This document shows positions 1 to 12,289 of a stretch of 64,000 nucleotides of DNA, piece by piece (positions within the stretch are counted from its first letter, which is position 1; each line of letters starts with the position of its first letter). The notes under the pieces were generated by a model. That model was not told where the DNA came from and did not search any database. It worked only from the letters and a program-made list of their open reading frames with translations. The position numbers and the translations under genes are program-made. Location: contig OY997592.1 in NCBI GenBank assembly GCA_963921825.1, positions 62,144,336-62,208,335 on the forward strand, read 5' to 3'. Source of the stretch: Erodium maritimum. Taxonomy: Eukaryota > Streptophyta > Magnoliopsida > Geraniales > Geraniaceae.

Positions 1-2991
1 CATATGGTTCAAACTCAGGAATCTCAGACAAGATCTAAGGGTGTGGAATCAAGAAGTTTTTGGTAGGGCTGATCATGATATTTTGAAATTGAGTTCTGAA
101 ATTGAAGCCTTGGATCAAATTCTGGAATCCAGAAATTTAACAGATGAGGAAAGTATGACACGTGCTCTTCTTAGGGTGGAACTTACTCAAAAGTTGAAAA
201 TTATGGCTCAAATTTGGTGTCAGAAATCTAGAGCTCGCTGGTTTAAGGAGGGGGACACTTGCTCCAGTTACTTTCATAAACTGGCCAATTATAGAGGGCT
301 TTTAAATCAGATTACAATAATCAAATATGTAGATAATTATTTACAAGAGCCAGAGGAAATCAAAGCCAGTGCAGCCGCCCACTTCAGCTCTCGTTTTCAC
401 CAGCCGACTTCTCCAAGATTGAGTCTCCCAGATCTGCCATTTCAGCGTCTTTCTCAGGTACAAATTAATTTATTGGAAGAATACTTCTCCTTGGCTGAAA
501 TTAGAGCTGCAGTTGATGCTTGTGGTAGTGACAAATCGCCTGGTCCTGACGGTTTCACACTCTTCTTTTTTAAATCTTGTTGGGATATTGTTGCTGTGGA
601 TGTATTTCATTTTGTCAGAGAATTTCAGCTAGGTGGGAAAATTGGCAAGGGTCTCAACTCTACTTTCTTCACCCTGATTCCTAAGGTACCTAATCCGGAG
701 ACTTGGAATGAGTTCCGACCGATCAGCCTTATTACTGCCCCATACAAGATCCTGGCCAAGGCTTTGGCTCTCCGTTTAAAATGTGTCTTGCCTGATTTAA
801 TTAGTGACGTTCAAATTGGTTTTATTGCGGGGCGTCATATTGTGGATGGGGTGTTAATAGCATCAGAAGTGATTCAAATGGTGAAGAAGGACAAATCAGA
901 GATAGTTTTGTTACAACTCGATTTTGAGAAAGCTTATGACAAGCTATGCTGGGATTTCATAGATGATGTTATGGTGGCCATGAACTTTGGATTCAAATAC
1001 CGTTCTTGGTTATTTAATTGTTTTCAAGCTTCAGTCTCAGTTCTTATTAATGGAACCCCTTCCAAGGACTTTAACCTGTGCAATGGGCTTCGGCAAGGAT
1101 GCCCTTTATCCCCCTTTATCTTCCTTATAGCAGCAGAAGGATTACACCAAGTCTTGAATGACGGAATACGTTCAGGTGATTTTGGAGGGGTTAGAGTGGG
1201 TAGGGATAATTTTCTGCTATCCCACTTACAGTTCGCAAATGACACTATTTTATTTGTTTCTGGACTGGAAGCACAGTTGAGAAATTTAAGAAATATTCTT
1301 GATTCTTACCAATTTATGTCGGGTTTGAAGATAAACTACACCAAGTCGAGAGCGGTCTTGCTTAATGGTTCAGCTTTATCTGGTGAGTTAATACATGAGA
1401 TCCTTGATTGTGATGTGACGGAGCTACCTATCAATTATCTGGGATTCCAGATTGGGGTTAATCCAAATAGAGTTAGCTCTTGGTCTCATATTATGAAAAA
1501 ATATAAAGCATCTCTAGCTCTCTGGAAAGGGAAGCTCCTTAATTCGACGGGAAGATTGGTTCTTATTAAATCAACCTTGTCCGCCCTTCCTATTTATTAC
1601 ATGACACTCTTTAAAGCTCCTAAGAGTGTGATCAAAGATCTAGAAGCTTGGCAACGTAGATTTTTGTGGAAAGGGGTATCTGAAGGACGAGTCCTTAATA
1701 AAGTTGCATGGCACAATGTGACTAAGCCTAAAGCAGAAGGTGGTTTGGGTATTCGTAGTTTAGAGCATGTTAACCTTAGCCTTTTAACTAAATGGTTTTG
1801 GCGATTCGCATCTGAACAAGACTCTCTATGGAAGCGGTTTATCTGTGAACGTTTCGGGTGGAGCATATCTGATTGGGATTTGACTAATTGTCCTATTTCT
1901 CGAGAGTCTTCTATTTTTTCTCATATAAGGAATCTGGTTCGAGACCCATCTTTTGCTGCTCTTTTCGGCAATCAAAGCCTATTTTGGAGGCTTGGTAATG
2001 GATCCAAAATCAGATTCTGGGAGGATCCTTGGTTAGGAGAATGCTCATTAAAGATCAGGTACCCAAGGCTATGTTCTTTTACTACTACTAAGAATAAGAA
2101 GATTAGTGAGGTTTGTGCTTCAGGTTCTTGGTCTATTGGATTTAGACGAGATTTTTTTTTATATGAGGATTCACAAGCTTTGCAGTTACTTGGGATTCTT
2201 GGCGAGGTTGTTTATGATCCCTCAGGTCCTCCTGATTCTCTTATTTGGCTGAAAGCTGCTCGTTTTTCTTCTAAGGAGACATACAAGCTCCTAACTCATA
2301 GCCCCTCTCCTCCTCCATCCTGGGCGAAATCTATGTGGATCAAGCACTGGCCTCCCAAGTTTGGAATGCTTGTCTGGTTGATTTTGAATCGTGCAATACC
2401 TTCTCAGGTTTTCCTAGAGAGTAGAGGTATTCGTATTTCACTAGCTGATATGTTATGCAAATCATGCTCTATAGTCTTTGAAGATGCAAATCATATATTT
2501 CTTCATTGTGATTTCGCTTGGAAATTTTGGTCAAAGATCCAAACTTGGTGGTCTTTTTTCTGGATAGTGCCTGCCTCAATAGCAGATCTGCTTGTTGTTT
2601 GGTTGAACTCGAGAAAGAACACATTTTTGGGAAGATGGATAAAGATCAGTTATCTTGCTTTATGGTTGCTTTGGATCCGCATGAATTCGCTTCTGTACTC
2701 TGACTCTGTAGACTCTTTACAGGAGCTGTTCATTAAGCTCCAAACACAAGCTTTTGGCCTCTTCAAATCGGTGGGACTTTTGGATTCTTCTGCTTCTTTC
2801 GTACAATGGCAGGCTTTCCCGTCCAACTGCTTTTTGTGATGTATTTCCTAACCTCTTCAGTTTTCGGTTTACTTACTTGTTTTGTAAGTAATGTTTTTAC
2901 TGTTTTTCCCACGGGATTGAGTTAATCTCTCCTGATTCTTTGTACCCATTTTTAGTACATTGAATAAATTATCCTCGCTTATCAAAAAAAA
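1..2991 (+). mobile_element. L1-type LINE, 3' part
   Basis: The window opens inside a non-LTR retrotransposon. It contains ORF2 from the linker before the reverse transcriptase to the stop, then about 150 bases of 3' UTR and an A-run at 2984-2991 after a CTTATCA-type tail. The endonuclease half and ORF1 lie left of the window, so the 5' end and target-site duplication cannot be checked. Its 3' end lies about 420 bases before the probable TATA box of the downstream BRO1 gene. Confidence 0.9.
2..2839 (+). pseudogene. LINE ORF2: reverse transcriptase plus zf-RVT, catalytic Asp lost
   Basis: The frame is open from base 2, so the annotated start is only the window edge. In order it shows the pre-RT linker (KLRNLRQDLRVWNQEVFG-like), an RVT_1 reverse transcriptase (FRPISLI near base 715, GLRQGCPLSPFIF near 1090, then the active-site motif), and a C-terminal zf-RVT zinc domain near 2330-2530 with the CKSC...H...C pattern. 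The catalytic motif reads F-A-N-D at 1232-1243 instead of F-A-D-D: codon 1238-1240 is AAT, a single G-to-A change from GAT. The remaining 940 codons have no stop or frameshift, so the copy is fairly young but probably catalytically dead. Reverse transcriptases of this type copy their own RNA at a nicked chromosomal target. Confidence 0.9.
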
Positions 2992-3410
2992 CCAATCGCG
3001 TCCAGCGTTCTGTTCCCAAACATCTTTATCTGTAATTTATAGTCGAAAAAATTAACGAGTGTTTCAAATGCTCAAAAAGAAAATCAAACGAATTTTATAA
3101 TTAAATATAATTCTGTAAAAAATAACCTCGTATGATAGTGTAATTGTGCGTAATTTCCCATAAGTAAATTACCTTTAACCATATGTCGTTGTCCTTACAA
3201 AATTAAGGTATTAAGCAACATAGCCTCGGGGGACCTTTGATGTGTAAGTCAGAAGAGAGAGGAAAAGAGAAAGTGTCGTCTCGTTGCGGCTTCAATAATG
3301 ACATTCCTCTCTGCTCTGCTCTATACATTCCTCTTCCTCTCTCTCAACTCTCAACTAAACAAAACATTTGTCACACAGATTACGATTCAGAGATACACAC
3401 TACCTTTCTT
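2992..3410. other. Intergenic, probable BRO1-gene promoter
   Basis: A/T-rich, non-coding stretch between the LINE A-tail and the likely TATA box. CT-rich tracts appear from 3300 on. No repeat or RNA gene was seen. Confidence 0.5.
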
Positions 3411-3420
3411 CTATATATAC
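3411..3420 (+). promoter_or_regulatory. Probable TATA box of the BRO1 gene
   Basis: A CTATATATAC element lies about 115 bases before a strong donor (G|GTAAGTC at 3535/3536). That donor would end a non-coding first exon (about 3445-3535). The 5' UTR intron would then run to an acceptor just before the start codon (AG at 4664-4665 or 4679-4680). A (CTT)n run sits in this intron at about 3865-3890. Confidence 0.45.
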
Positions 3421-4683
3421 ATACATACATACACAAAGAAGCAGGTGTTGAGTTCATTCAAGGGTTGGGCGCCAAATAAACCCACGCACTTGTTTCTAGG
3501 GCTTTCTCTCTGCTTCTCTATCCACAATTCGGTTGGTAAGTCAAACCCACTTCCCCATTTCTTCTTGTTTGGTCTCCTAGAAAATCCAATTGATTGCTTC
3601 TAGTTTTTATTTGTTTGCCTACAACTTTACATCACACAACCAAATATAATAGTATTACTATATTCATATCCTTTCCTTTTTGTTCGTTTGTTGCTTTTTG
3701 GACCTTCCTTTGCTATTGAAGATCCTTCACTCCCAGTTTTCTCTCAATTTCAGCTCCTCTGCTCTATAATTGTCTTCTCCTTCTACATCTATCATGGAGC
3801 TTCTGCTTCTTCTTTGCTGATCTGATCTGATCTGTTGAAGCTACGCCTTGGTTTGGGCCTTTCTTCTTCTTCTTCTTCTTCTTCTCATTTCTGCTTTGAA
3901 TTTCAATTCCGCTAAATTGACATATCTGGTTGCAACTTTTTTCCTGGAAAGTTGAAAATTACAGAACTGCCTGTCATGACTCACGCCTTACCTGTGATTC
4001 AGCTACTTCCATAAATGTTTCTTTATTTTTTTCCTATGGCTCTTTACTTGCATATTTTGATTTCTTTTGCAGAAAAAGCACTGGGACTTTTAACCCACTA
4101 GTCAACTTTCTTTTGATTATAGACTTCATAGAAAAGGTGAGTAATTTATCTTCAACTCTCTCTGTCTAAATGCTATATTGAGCTGTCTGCAGGTTAAACC
4201 TCAAGTTGGGAGAAGGGTTGGAGTGGAGTCTCTCTCTCTCATCTTTCATTTGTTAATTCTGCTCCTATTTATTTCTTAATTAAAATACTGAAACTATTAC
4301 CATATTATTTTTGTAAACTTTTGGAGATTTTCGGTGGGAGTCCTTTGGATGCCGCCCGTGAATGACCTACTACTTGTGCTTTTGTTGGTTGGACATTTAA
4401 TTGTTTTCATCATGGTATGCTTACTCCAGGCACTTTCCTTGTGATTGTTGTCTACGTTCTATGGATTTCCAGTCATTTGAAACTTCCTCACCTTTTTTGA
4501 TCAACCAGTTTGTATCCCTAGGCATCTCTAGCTTATTTCATTCCGATACAAATAACCATTGTTTAATGTGGGAGATTTTACATGTGTGTGCATACTAGTT
4601 TATGTATGTTATTTGCATGAACCTTATCAAGGGTGATTGACTTCAGTTCTTTCTGGGGTGGCAGTAATACTAGGTGTCAGGAT

Positions 4684-7600
4684 ATGGGGTGCTTGGTGTC
4701 AACCCCCAAGGATTCTGGAGGAAACAGGAGGAGACCGGGAAACATTGGGGACGTTTCCGTCTATGTTCCTGCTTTACGAATTCCTAGACCTGTTGATTTT
4801 TCTGAGTCACTTGGTGATCACTTGTCAAAGAATTTACTTGAACGTTTATCTGCCCTTAGAACTAGGATAGTGGTAATGGCTGGCCAAGAAGCTCCAACAA
4901 TTACTAGAACAAGGAGAAAAAGTACTACCCAACATGGTTTGTTGCAGTGGAGCCTGGTCTATTGACCCCTCCCTTCCCTCTTTTCTCTTGAATTTGTTGG
5001 CACGATTATTGATATATAATATTTTCTTGGCATTATTGCCTACAGGAGGGTCAACATTGGCTGATCTTCTGCAGGCTCTTGAAGATTATATGCCTGTGCT
5101 TTTGGGTTTGGTTAAAGATGGTAAAACATGTGTTCACTATCTTGCTTATTATAGTGTATCTACTATTTGAAAAAACCCTGATGGTACTGGGATTTTTTTA
5201 TTTGCAGGAAATCAGCTTCAACACAAAATACAATTTGTTTGGGTCAACCAAGAGGATGATGCTGAGGTGAGAGTGGGGCTGCTCTATGATATTATTCTCT
5301 TTTATTTCCGGTATTTTGGAATATATTCCTTAATTTGTGATTCTATTCTCTGCTTTGGAAATTGAGGACTCTAATATGAGCCTCATCATGTACAGGAAAC
5401 AACCATGTCTAATGCTTGGTATGAGGTGTTGTCAGTTTTACACTTGATGTCAATGCTATTATTATCACAAGCAAATTTGTTACTTCTTCCACGAACATCT
5501 GCTGATGGTCATCAACCAAAAGTATCAGAAGGTAGACATATTTTCATTATTCTGTTGAGTACCGTTGTTATATGTTCTATCATTGACTTCGTTTCTGTTT
5601 ATTAAGCAGCATACTCAATGTAATTAATTCTTGATAAATGGATAGATTTGGCAAATAAAAATATATTCTATTTTTTGGATGTTAATTTGAGCAAATCATA
5701 TATATGCATATCCGTTGACCACTTCTACTCCGATTTTCTCTCTGTTCTGGGACATGAATGACAGATCTCCTTGTGGCACGATAAAGGTTAACCGTCCCTG
5801 TTTTTGATACGCATAATAACCTTGATTATCTGAGGGTTAAGCAGGCTAAAGTTAGTTATTCTTACCATGTATTTCGTCACATTTCTCTATGGACAACGAG
5901 GGATGCATTTTAGTTCATTACATGTTTGCTAAGTAAAACTAGAGATTAAAGTAAATTTAAAATGCATCGTTAATTTGCAGCAACCTGGAAGATTTTGTGT
6001 TATTCACTTTTATTACCAAGGTATATAAACATATCATTGTTATCATGCTTCTTTTTTCCAATAACAATGATATTAAAGGGGTATCAGCATGCAGAAGTAT
6101 AACATATAAACATTGTTGATTGATTGCTTAATAGTGAAATATAACTGAGGTCACTTTATCGAGGGAAAGAGTACTAAATAAACAAACTCCTAAAAGAACA
6201 CGTACTAGTAATAGGAAGCTACTAAATGACATGAATCTTGCATGCGGACCAAGAAATAAATGTCATGATCCAATAGTCTTCAATTTATTTAAAACAGGCT
6301 AAAAGGTCAACCTTATTAATTGGGTTTGGCCTTAGCTATAAGTAGCGTATTCTTTTATTAATATCTTCCAATGTGGGTTTGCACTAAAAATATTAATCTC
6401 TCTAAGGACAACTGAGCTAATGAAATTTGTGTCACTTTGGTGAACATGAACCTCCTATGTATTTGAATATTGTTGGAAATACCATTAGAGTGAGTCCTGG
6501 TGCAATGTAAGGCTGTGGCTTTGTGACCTAGAGGTTGCGGGTTCAAGTCTGTAAATGACTTCTGCTTTTGCAGAGGAAGGCTACACACATAAGTTACTAT
6601 CACTCTCATATTAAAGAGCTTTAAGTTACGTCTCAAAATGTGAGGTAAAATATGATTTTTAAGGATGAAGATGAAAGTGGATAGATGAGGATTAGAGTGC
6701 ATACATAATGTTTTGTCTCTTTTACTCTCATAGTTCTCAGCACTAGAGGTTATCTTATGTGGCAGCCATTATTGTGTATATCCTAGATGAAATTGTAGTG
6801 GTCGTTTTTGAATGGACATACTCTATGACTCGTCTTATTACGGTGGGACATCCTTACATTATCAGAAAATGAATTTTAATATCAGGTTTCATGTTAGGGC
6901 CTAGTTATTATCGACAATGTTGAAGTATATAATCCTCTGCTACTTTTAAGCATCCTGGTAAGGTACATTATCGTGCAATAGGTTGTGTTAGTTGGGCTAG
7001 TGGTTTCTGTGCTGATTTGTTGTGATTAGCTTATGTTTTTTTTCACGTTCACATGCTAATTGTAGCTAGTCTGTCTTATGTCTGATCTTATTCCTGTTGG
7101 TGCTAGTGGTTTCTGTGCTGATTTGTTGTGATTAGCTTTTTTTTCACGTTCACATGCTAATTGTAGCTAGTCAGTCTTATGTCTGATCTTATTCCTGTTG
7201 GTGCAATTACAAATTGTTATTTTCATTTTTGTTCTAGAGAATAGGCGAGCTTCCGTTGATATTTTCTTGAAGGCTGCAGGATACCTTGATTGTGCTGTTC
7301 GGCATGTTCTCCCCCAGCTGCCCTCTGAGATGAGGTTTATACATATAATATACAATTCCTAAATGTTCCAGCTTTGTGGCATCATTGCAATAACCTTCAT
7401 GTGTTGAAATGTTTTTTTATTACCCTTATAACTTCTTTTTGTTGGTAATAGGAGAGCTTTACCAGTAGATCTGGCAGAAGGAGTTCTGCGGGCACTTTGC
7501 TTGCAAGCTTTGGGGCAGGTACTAGCTTACTCTTTATTACTTTAGTTTTAACTGTTTGATTTCTTTTATTTTGTTCTTAATAATTATTGTTAGAGCTGTC

Positions 7601-10114
7601 CCACATAGAATTTTTTTAGATTAACTGACTTTGGGTTCTCCATTTAATAGGTCAAACTTTTGGGTTGACCTGTTATTGTTTCTCACCCATTAATCCTTTG
7701 TTCACATACAAAACCAGTTCCATTTTCCAGTCTACATATGAGAGGGAGTGTTGATGTTGTCTCATGTCAGAACAATGTGGATTAAGTGATCCCTTGATAA
7801 ACTACTCGGCCCCTCCACCTAATAACTTAAGCTTGTGTGTTGAAGTTAAGGTTAACATTTTTGAAATCATATCATTAATTATTTGATAGCCATAGGATAC
7901 CTAAAATTTCCATTACTAATACACACAAATAAGGTCTAGCATCTTGCGAATGGTTAACTATCTGTCTTGGCAATTGGGATCTCACATTATAGAACTGTAG
8001 GAACTGGGAAGAATACCTTAACAGTTGTTGTTGCTGCAGTTGACAGAACTTAGACAGTTGACCTTTTCAGTCTGAAATCAAATATGTTTCTTGCCATGAT
8101 CAAAATATTTAAAGTTTCTAGCTATGGACCATCCAATGTTTATTGACATGAGGAAGGGATACCATCCTGATATTTAGATTTACTTTATCATTTTATTAGC
8201 TAAGTGAAAATTATATTATGGTTTACCTAGAAAATTTTCATTGATTAACAGTGTAGTAGTGGGTTAGTACTTAGTGGTACATGACTACTTATTTTTGACA
8301 AAATAGACAATATTATCTAGGTGGCAATATTGCCAGGCTTATATTTTTATTACAAGATCACTCTTATATCCAAATCAAGAGAGATTTACCTTCTGAGAGG
8401 ATGCAATGAACAAACACATTGATTGTCTGCGAAGGAGATGAAAGAACTACCAAACTGACTGATAACTTACTCCAGACAGAACCTAACTTAGGCCAGGTGT
8501 AACCATTGGCTTGACACTGGTTGATAGAGCAAAAGGGAGGGGTACAGAGATATTGACTAGCGTTATCAATAAATGATTTTTTTTTTCCTGAAATTTAATC
8601 GTCCTATATCCTAATGTGTAGGTTTTTATATATGTTGTAGGGTGTTGACATCCAACTTGGAATGGCAATTGATAGTACGAAAGCCACTCTCGCTGTGAAA
8701 CGAAGGCTTGCATGTGAGATGGTGAAGTACTGGCAGCAGGTATGAACTGCCATCTAGTGGTTAACATGCATTAAGGTTCAGTTGGTAATCCTGAAAATAG
8801 TTTGTCTTGTATGAATAACAGGCTCAAGATAACATAATGAACCTTCCATTAACAAATGGTTGGGGTGAAAAGCATCAGCTATTTGTAAAGTGGAAATATG
8901 CTGAATCAAAGGTATGCTTCTGACTATTGTTACTTTTTACTATATGTTTTGTGCTATACTTTCAGTCCTCAATTATCATCCTTATCACTTATCTGTTCAG
9001 CTGTTCTGACACTATTTCCTTTTCTTTTCCTATGTACATTTTTTGGAAAAATTATTAGATAATGTGTACAAATAAAAACTGATATTGTTTTTGTTTGTGC
9101 AAATCTGTAGGCATCTGGGTGATGAAACTGCATTAATTTTCAATGATTTTATAGGCTACTTTGTGCATAAGCATTTGTTCTTCTATGTTTGGATATGTAG
9201 TGCATATTGATATTGTTTGCTATTTATATAGTAATTCAAATACCATTTAATAGACTATAGTATGAGGCCAAGGTCTCCCGGTCAATGTAGGGCACTAGTA
9301 TTTGTGCCGAAATTTGAATGTTAAGTGCTGACTCAAGATATAGAAATTGAATGAATTGTATTTGAACTTTTAACAAGTATTGAAGAAGTATGTATCATTG
9401 ATATATGTATATAAACCAGGCTGCGGCATACTATTATCATGGTTTGATCCTCGATGAAGGAAATACAGAGAAATCTCACGGGATGGCAGTAGCAGCTTTG
9501 CAAGCAGCAGATGAATATTTTAAAGAAAGTAAAAGAGCATGTGAAGCTTTCAATGCAGCTCCTCCTTTATCAAGGTAATTGCAACTCCTCTATGCTTGCT
9601 GATTATATAGATCTTTTAATATTGCTGACATCATGTGCAAAGAGAATAAAGTTCATTCTAGCTTCTGAACTATCTTGTTTAATCCATTTTGGTCCCTGAA
9701 CTCGTTTCGTTCCAATGTGACCCAAACATCCCAAAATTGATGCAATCCGTCAATTAGGTTAAGTTGCCATTATATTTTGTGCAGGAATCCACCGCTTTGG
9801 GGAACTATGAAGTATCTGTCAGAAAAAATACCGAAAGATACTTCTAGCAAGGTGCGGATAAACCGTGATCTCTATTCTCAACAAAAGTAAGTCATAGACA
9901 TGATATATCCATCTGTTTTTGCTTTGATCATCCTTAGCTGAAGGAAGGTTAATAATATTTGTTTGGAATTGTTGGGAACAGAATCATGGAGACTGCCCCT
10001 ACGTTACCTGATTTTGCTTTGGCTCTGAAGCCAGATGAGTATCAACTTCCGGTGGTGGACCCCGCTTGGAACGAGGAGAACATCAATGGGGAGTTGAGTG
10101 GTCCAATGAGATAA
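4684..10114 (+). CDS. BRO1-domain protein, 421 aa, 11 coding exons
   Basis: Coding exons: 4684-4936, 5046-5120, 5208-5266, 5396-5531, 7238-7334, 7452-7518, 8641-8739, 8822-8911, 9420-9574, 9785-9886, 9982-10114. All introns are GT-AG and the sum is exactly 422 codons. The protein matches the plant 'endosomal targeting BRO1-like' family (Arabidopsis At1g73390 type). It has a helical BRO1 fold with conserved stretches such as RTRIVVMAGQEAPTITRTRR, GVDIQLGMAIDSTKATLAVK and AAAYYYHGLILDEG. BRO1 domains of the Alix/Bro1 type bind ESCRT-III subunits on endosomes; the role of this short plant branch is less clear. The protein starts MGCLVS, so Gly2 is a likely N-myristoylation site and Cys3 a likely palmitoylation site. 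This would give membrane attachment in a protein with no transmembrane segment. The start fits the family N-terminus. Confidence 0.93.
6483..6615 (+). mobile_element. Degenerate tRNA-derived SINE (Au-like)
   Basis: In BRO1 intron 4. The order GTGACCTAGAGGTTGCGGG then TTCAAGTCTG (box B, 6539-6551), then a TTTTGCAGAGGAAGGCT stretch, closely follows the Au SINE consensus as I remember it. Box A is weaker. No clear target duplication was seen. Confidence 0.6.
6996..7204 (+). repeat. 106-bp tandem duplication in BRO1 intron 4
   Basis: Two adjacent copies start at 6996 and 7102, both beginning GCTAGTGGTTTCTGTGCTG and ending near TTCCTGTTGGTGC. They differ mainly by a shortened T-run in copy 2. The second copy ends about 30 bases before exon 5, so the duplication reaches the branch-point side of the intron. 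Confidence 0.9.
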
Positions 10115-10948
10115 AGGGTGATGGTCGAAGATAAGCTACATACCATACTTCCAGAGATTACAAAGATACATGGGGCATGGCAAGCTCTAAGGTTTGATGC
10201 CATGAGTAAGAGCAAAGTGGATTGTTGTTGAATAGTTTGAGCCAAATGCTTGTCCTTTTTGGTCGTCTTCTCTAGTTTGTTTCTATTGTTCCATCATACA
10301 TGTTGTATAAGTATAAGCCTGCAATATGGCTGTGTACAAGTTGTTTCTGTTGCGTGTAATGTAGCATGTCCTGACATGGGATGGGATTCTTTGCAAATCA
10401 GCAAATAACGTCTATTCTTTACCTTTGTGTTAAATAAAATCTTCCATTCGTTTGGTATAGGAAAATGTGTGATTTTCTGCCTGTGCAACGGGAAGGGGAT
10501 GTGTGTAAATTCTCTCTCGAGTTTTGTAAGAATATGACTGTTTGTTTAAGTTGGAAGCAGGTAAAATAAATCCACAATGTTATTGTGGGAGGGGTTTTCG
10601 TTGGCTCAAACAATCAAACGAATTAGGTAAAGTCTGCGACGCAGTCTTGTCAGCTACAGTAAGGCAATTGTGGGAGAAACGGGATGTTAGTAAGGCAATT
10701 GCAGGGGAAAAGGGACGTTAGTAAGGAGAAGCAGATGGGACGGGGATGGAGATAGCTAAAACAAAGGTAGGAAGAGTGCTCGGGACGAGACTCAGGGAGG
10801 AGAACGCCGAGACGAGACATCAGGAATAAAACATCGAGTGCGGGGTGATTGGCTAGGACCAACTGAGAGAGATAATGACTATTTTATTCATTTAATATGA
10901 GATTAAATTAACAACAATTATAAAAACGAATATATCTTCTCTTATCAA
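10115..10948. other. Intergenic, BRO1 3' UTR and short repeats
   Basis: The first part is presumably the BRO1 3' UTR, with an AATAAA-like signal at about 10434. At about 10655-10725 an imperfect 35-bp repeat occurs twice (AGTAAGGCAATTG then a purine-rich run then GTTAGTAAGG). Nothing else coding is supported. Confidence 0.5.
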
Positions 10949-10961
10949 TGATTTTTGGTCG

Positions 10962-12135
10962 AACAGCTAAGGTGATCAAAATCCTGGAGTAAACTTTCTC
11001 TCCCTCTCAAGCCCAAGTACAACCCTAAGCCCTCTTAAGCTTTGTTGTCCCCACCGGTAGCTCGTGTGGTTTTGGTCATGAAAGTTGTCGGTGCGGTTCT
11101 ATCCTCTGGTCGAGTCTATTGTCGGTGCTCCCCTCTCCTCTCTCCCCCTGTTCCAGATGTCGTCTGGAGTTCCTTCCTCCTCGTCTTTGTCGAATCTATG
11201 ACGATTCAGGTTTATCTTCGGCTGACCCTTCGTTGTCGGGCATGGCTGTCTGTACGGTCGACGCTCTCCCTATCAGTTCATTACCTCTTCCACCTTCTAC
11301 TGGCTCTGTCTGCACCGTCCTACACTTGCTTGCCTCGTCGGCGCAACGTCCTCGTTGTCACCGTCGTCGCTGTCCTCCCTCTACTACTCACATCCAGCCA
11401 ATTTCGTCTCCCTTGCCCCCTCCGGTCAGATTAGCCCCTCTCACCCTCCTCTGATCGGATCCGGCAACCCCGACCCTCCTCTGACCTCATTTCTCGACGA
11501 CGACGACAACGACCAACCACCCACTCCCCTCTTCGGCCTCATCTCCCGATAATGACAACCCAAGTTCTTCCGCCCGAGCCACGTTCTTACGACAAGTCGG
11601 TCAAGTCGGCTTACACCTTCTATTGGAACGCCACAGTCCGAGTCGCTCAATCGTGCTCATGCTTTTCGTATTTATTCGACCAAACCTGTATACTAGCCCC
11701 TAGCAAATCAGATCTGCACCTGTCTGTGCCGCTCACCTCGCTCAGAACTTATCCCCAAACATCGAAGGCCGATCGCGGATAGCTCATGTTCGTCGTATTT
11801 TCTTGTTTGTATTTTATCTGGTTTTTGTATGTACTCTTAGTCAGAATCTCATATCTCCAGTAGATATGATTGATGTTTGTGGTGGTTTGTCCGATCTGGA
11901 TTCTTTATCGACGATTCTTTCTGGAGAGCTGATAAAGAAGATAGACCTGATAGTTGTTTTTTATCTAGATGTTACGTCGTATTTCTCGAGAGTCATTCAT
12001 CTTGTTGGTCGTTCCGCGAGATCCCTAAAACGACCATCTTATTGGTCGTTCCTCGTGATCCCAAAAACGACCAATAGACAACGTTTGTGTTGTTTGGTGC
12101 GTAGGATTTATTAATAATCTCTCTCTTAAAAAAAG
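10962..12135 (+). mobile_element. 1.17-kb poly(A) retroposon with 13-bp TSD
   Basis: Flanked by identical 13-bp copies TGATTTTTGGTCG at 10949-10961 and 12136-12148, with an A-run right before the right copy (after CTCTCTTA). This is the hallmark of target-primed reverse transcription. The interior is C/T-rich and has no credible protein; the short open frames are compositional. It ends 154 bases before the DUF1308 start codon, so it forms part of that gene's promoter or 5' UTR. Confidence 0.85.
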
Positions 12136-12289
12136 TGATTTTTGGTCGGAATTTGTCGACGGTGCTCACCATTTACATTCTTTATCTTACCAATCGGAAG
12201 AGTTGCATTGCCTTATACTAGGGCTTGTGCTGCCGTTTCTGATTTGATTCTGAATCGTACCCAAATTGAAAATCTGTTTCTGGTTAGCG

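Noticed and set aside
6539..6551. tRNA gene
   Set aside because: Only a box B-like GGTTCAAGTC with weak box A and no cloverleaf. Fits a SINE instead. The same holds for 33012-33025 and 58849.
11042..11454. Open frames of 130 and 111 aa
   Set aside because: Ser/Pro/Leu-rich compositional frames inside the retroposon bounded by target duplications.
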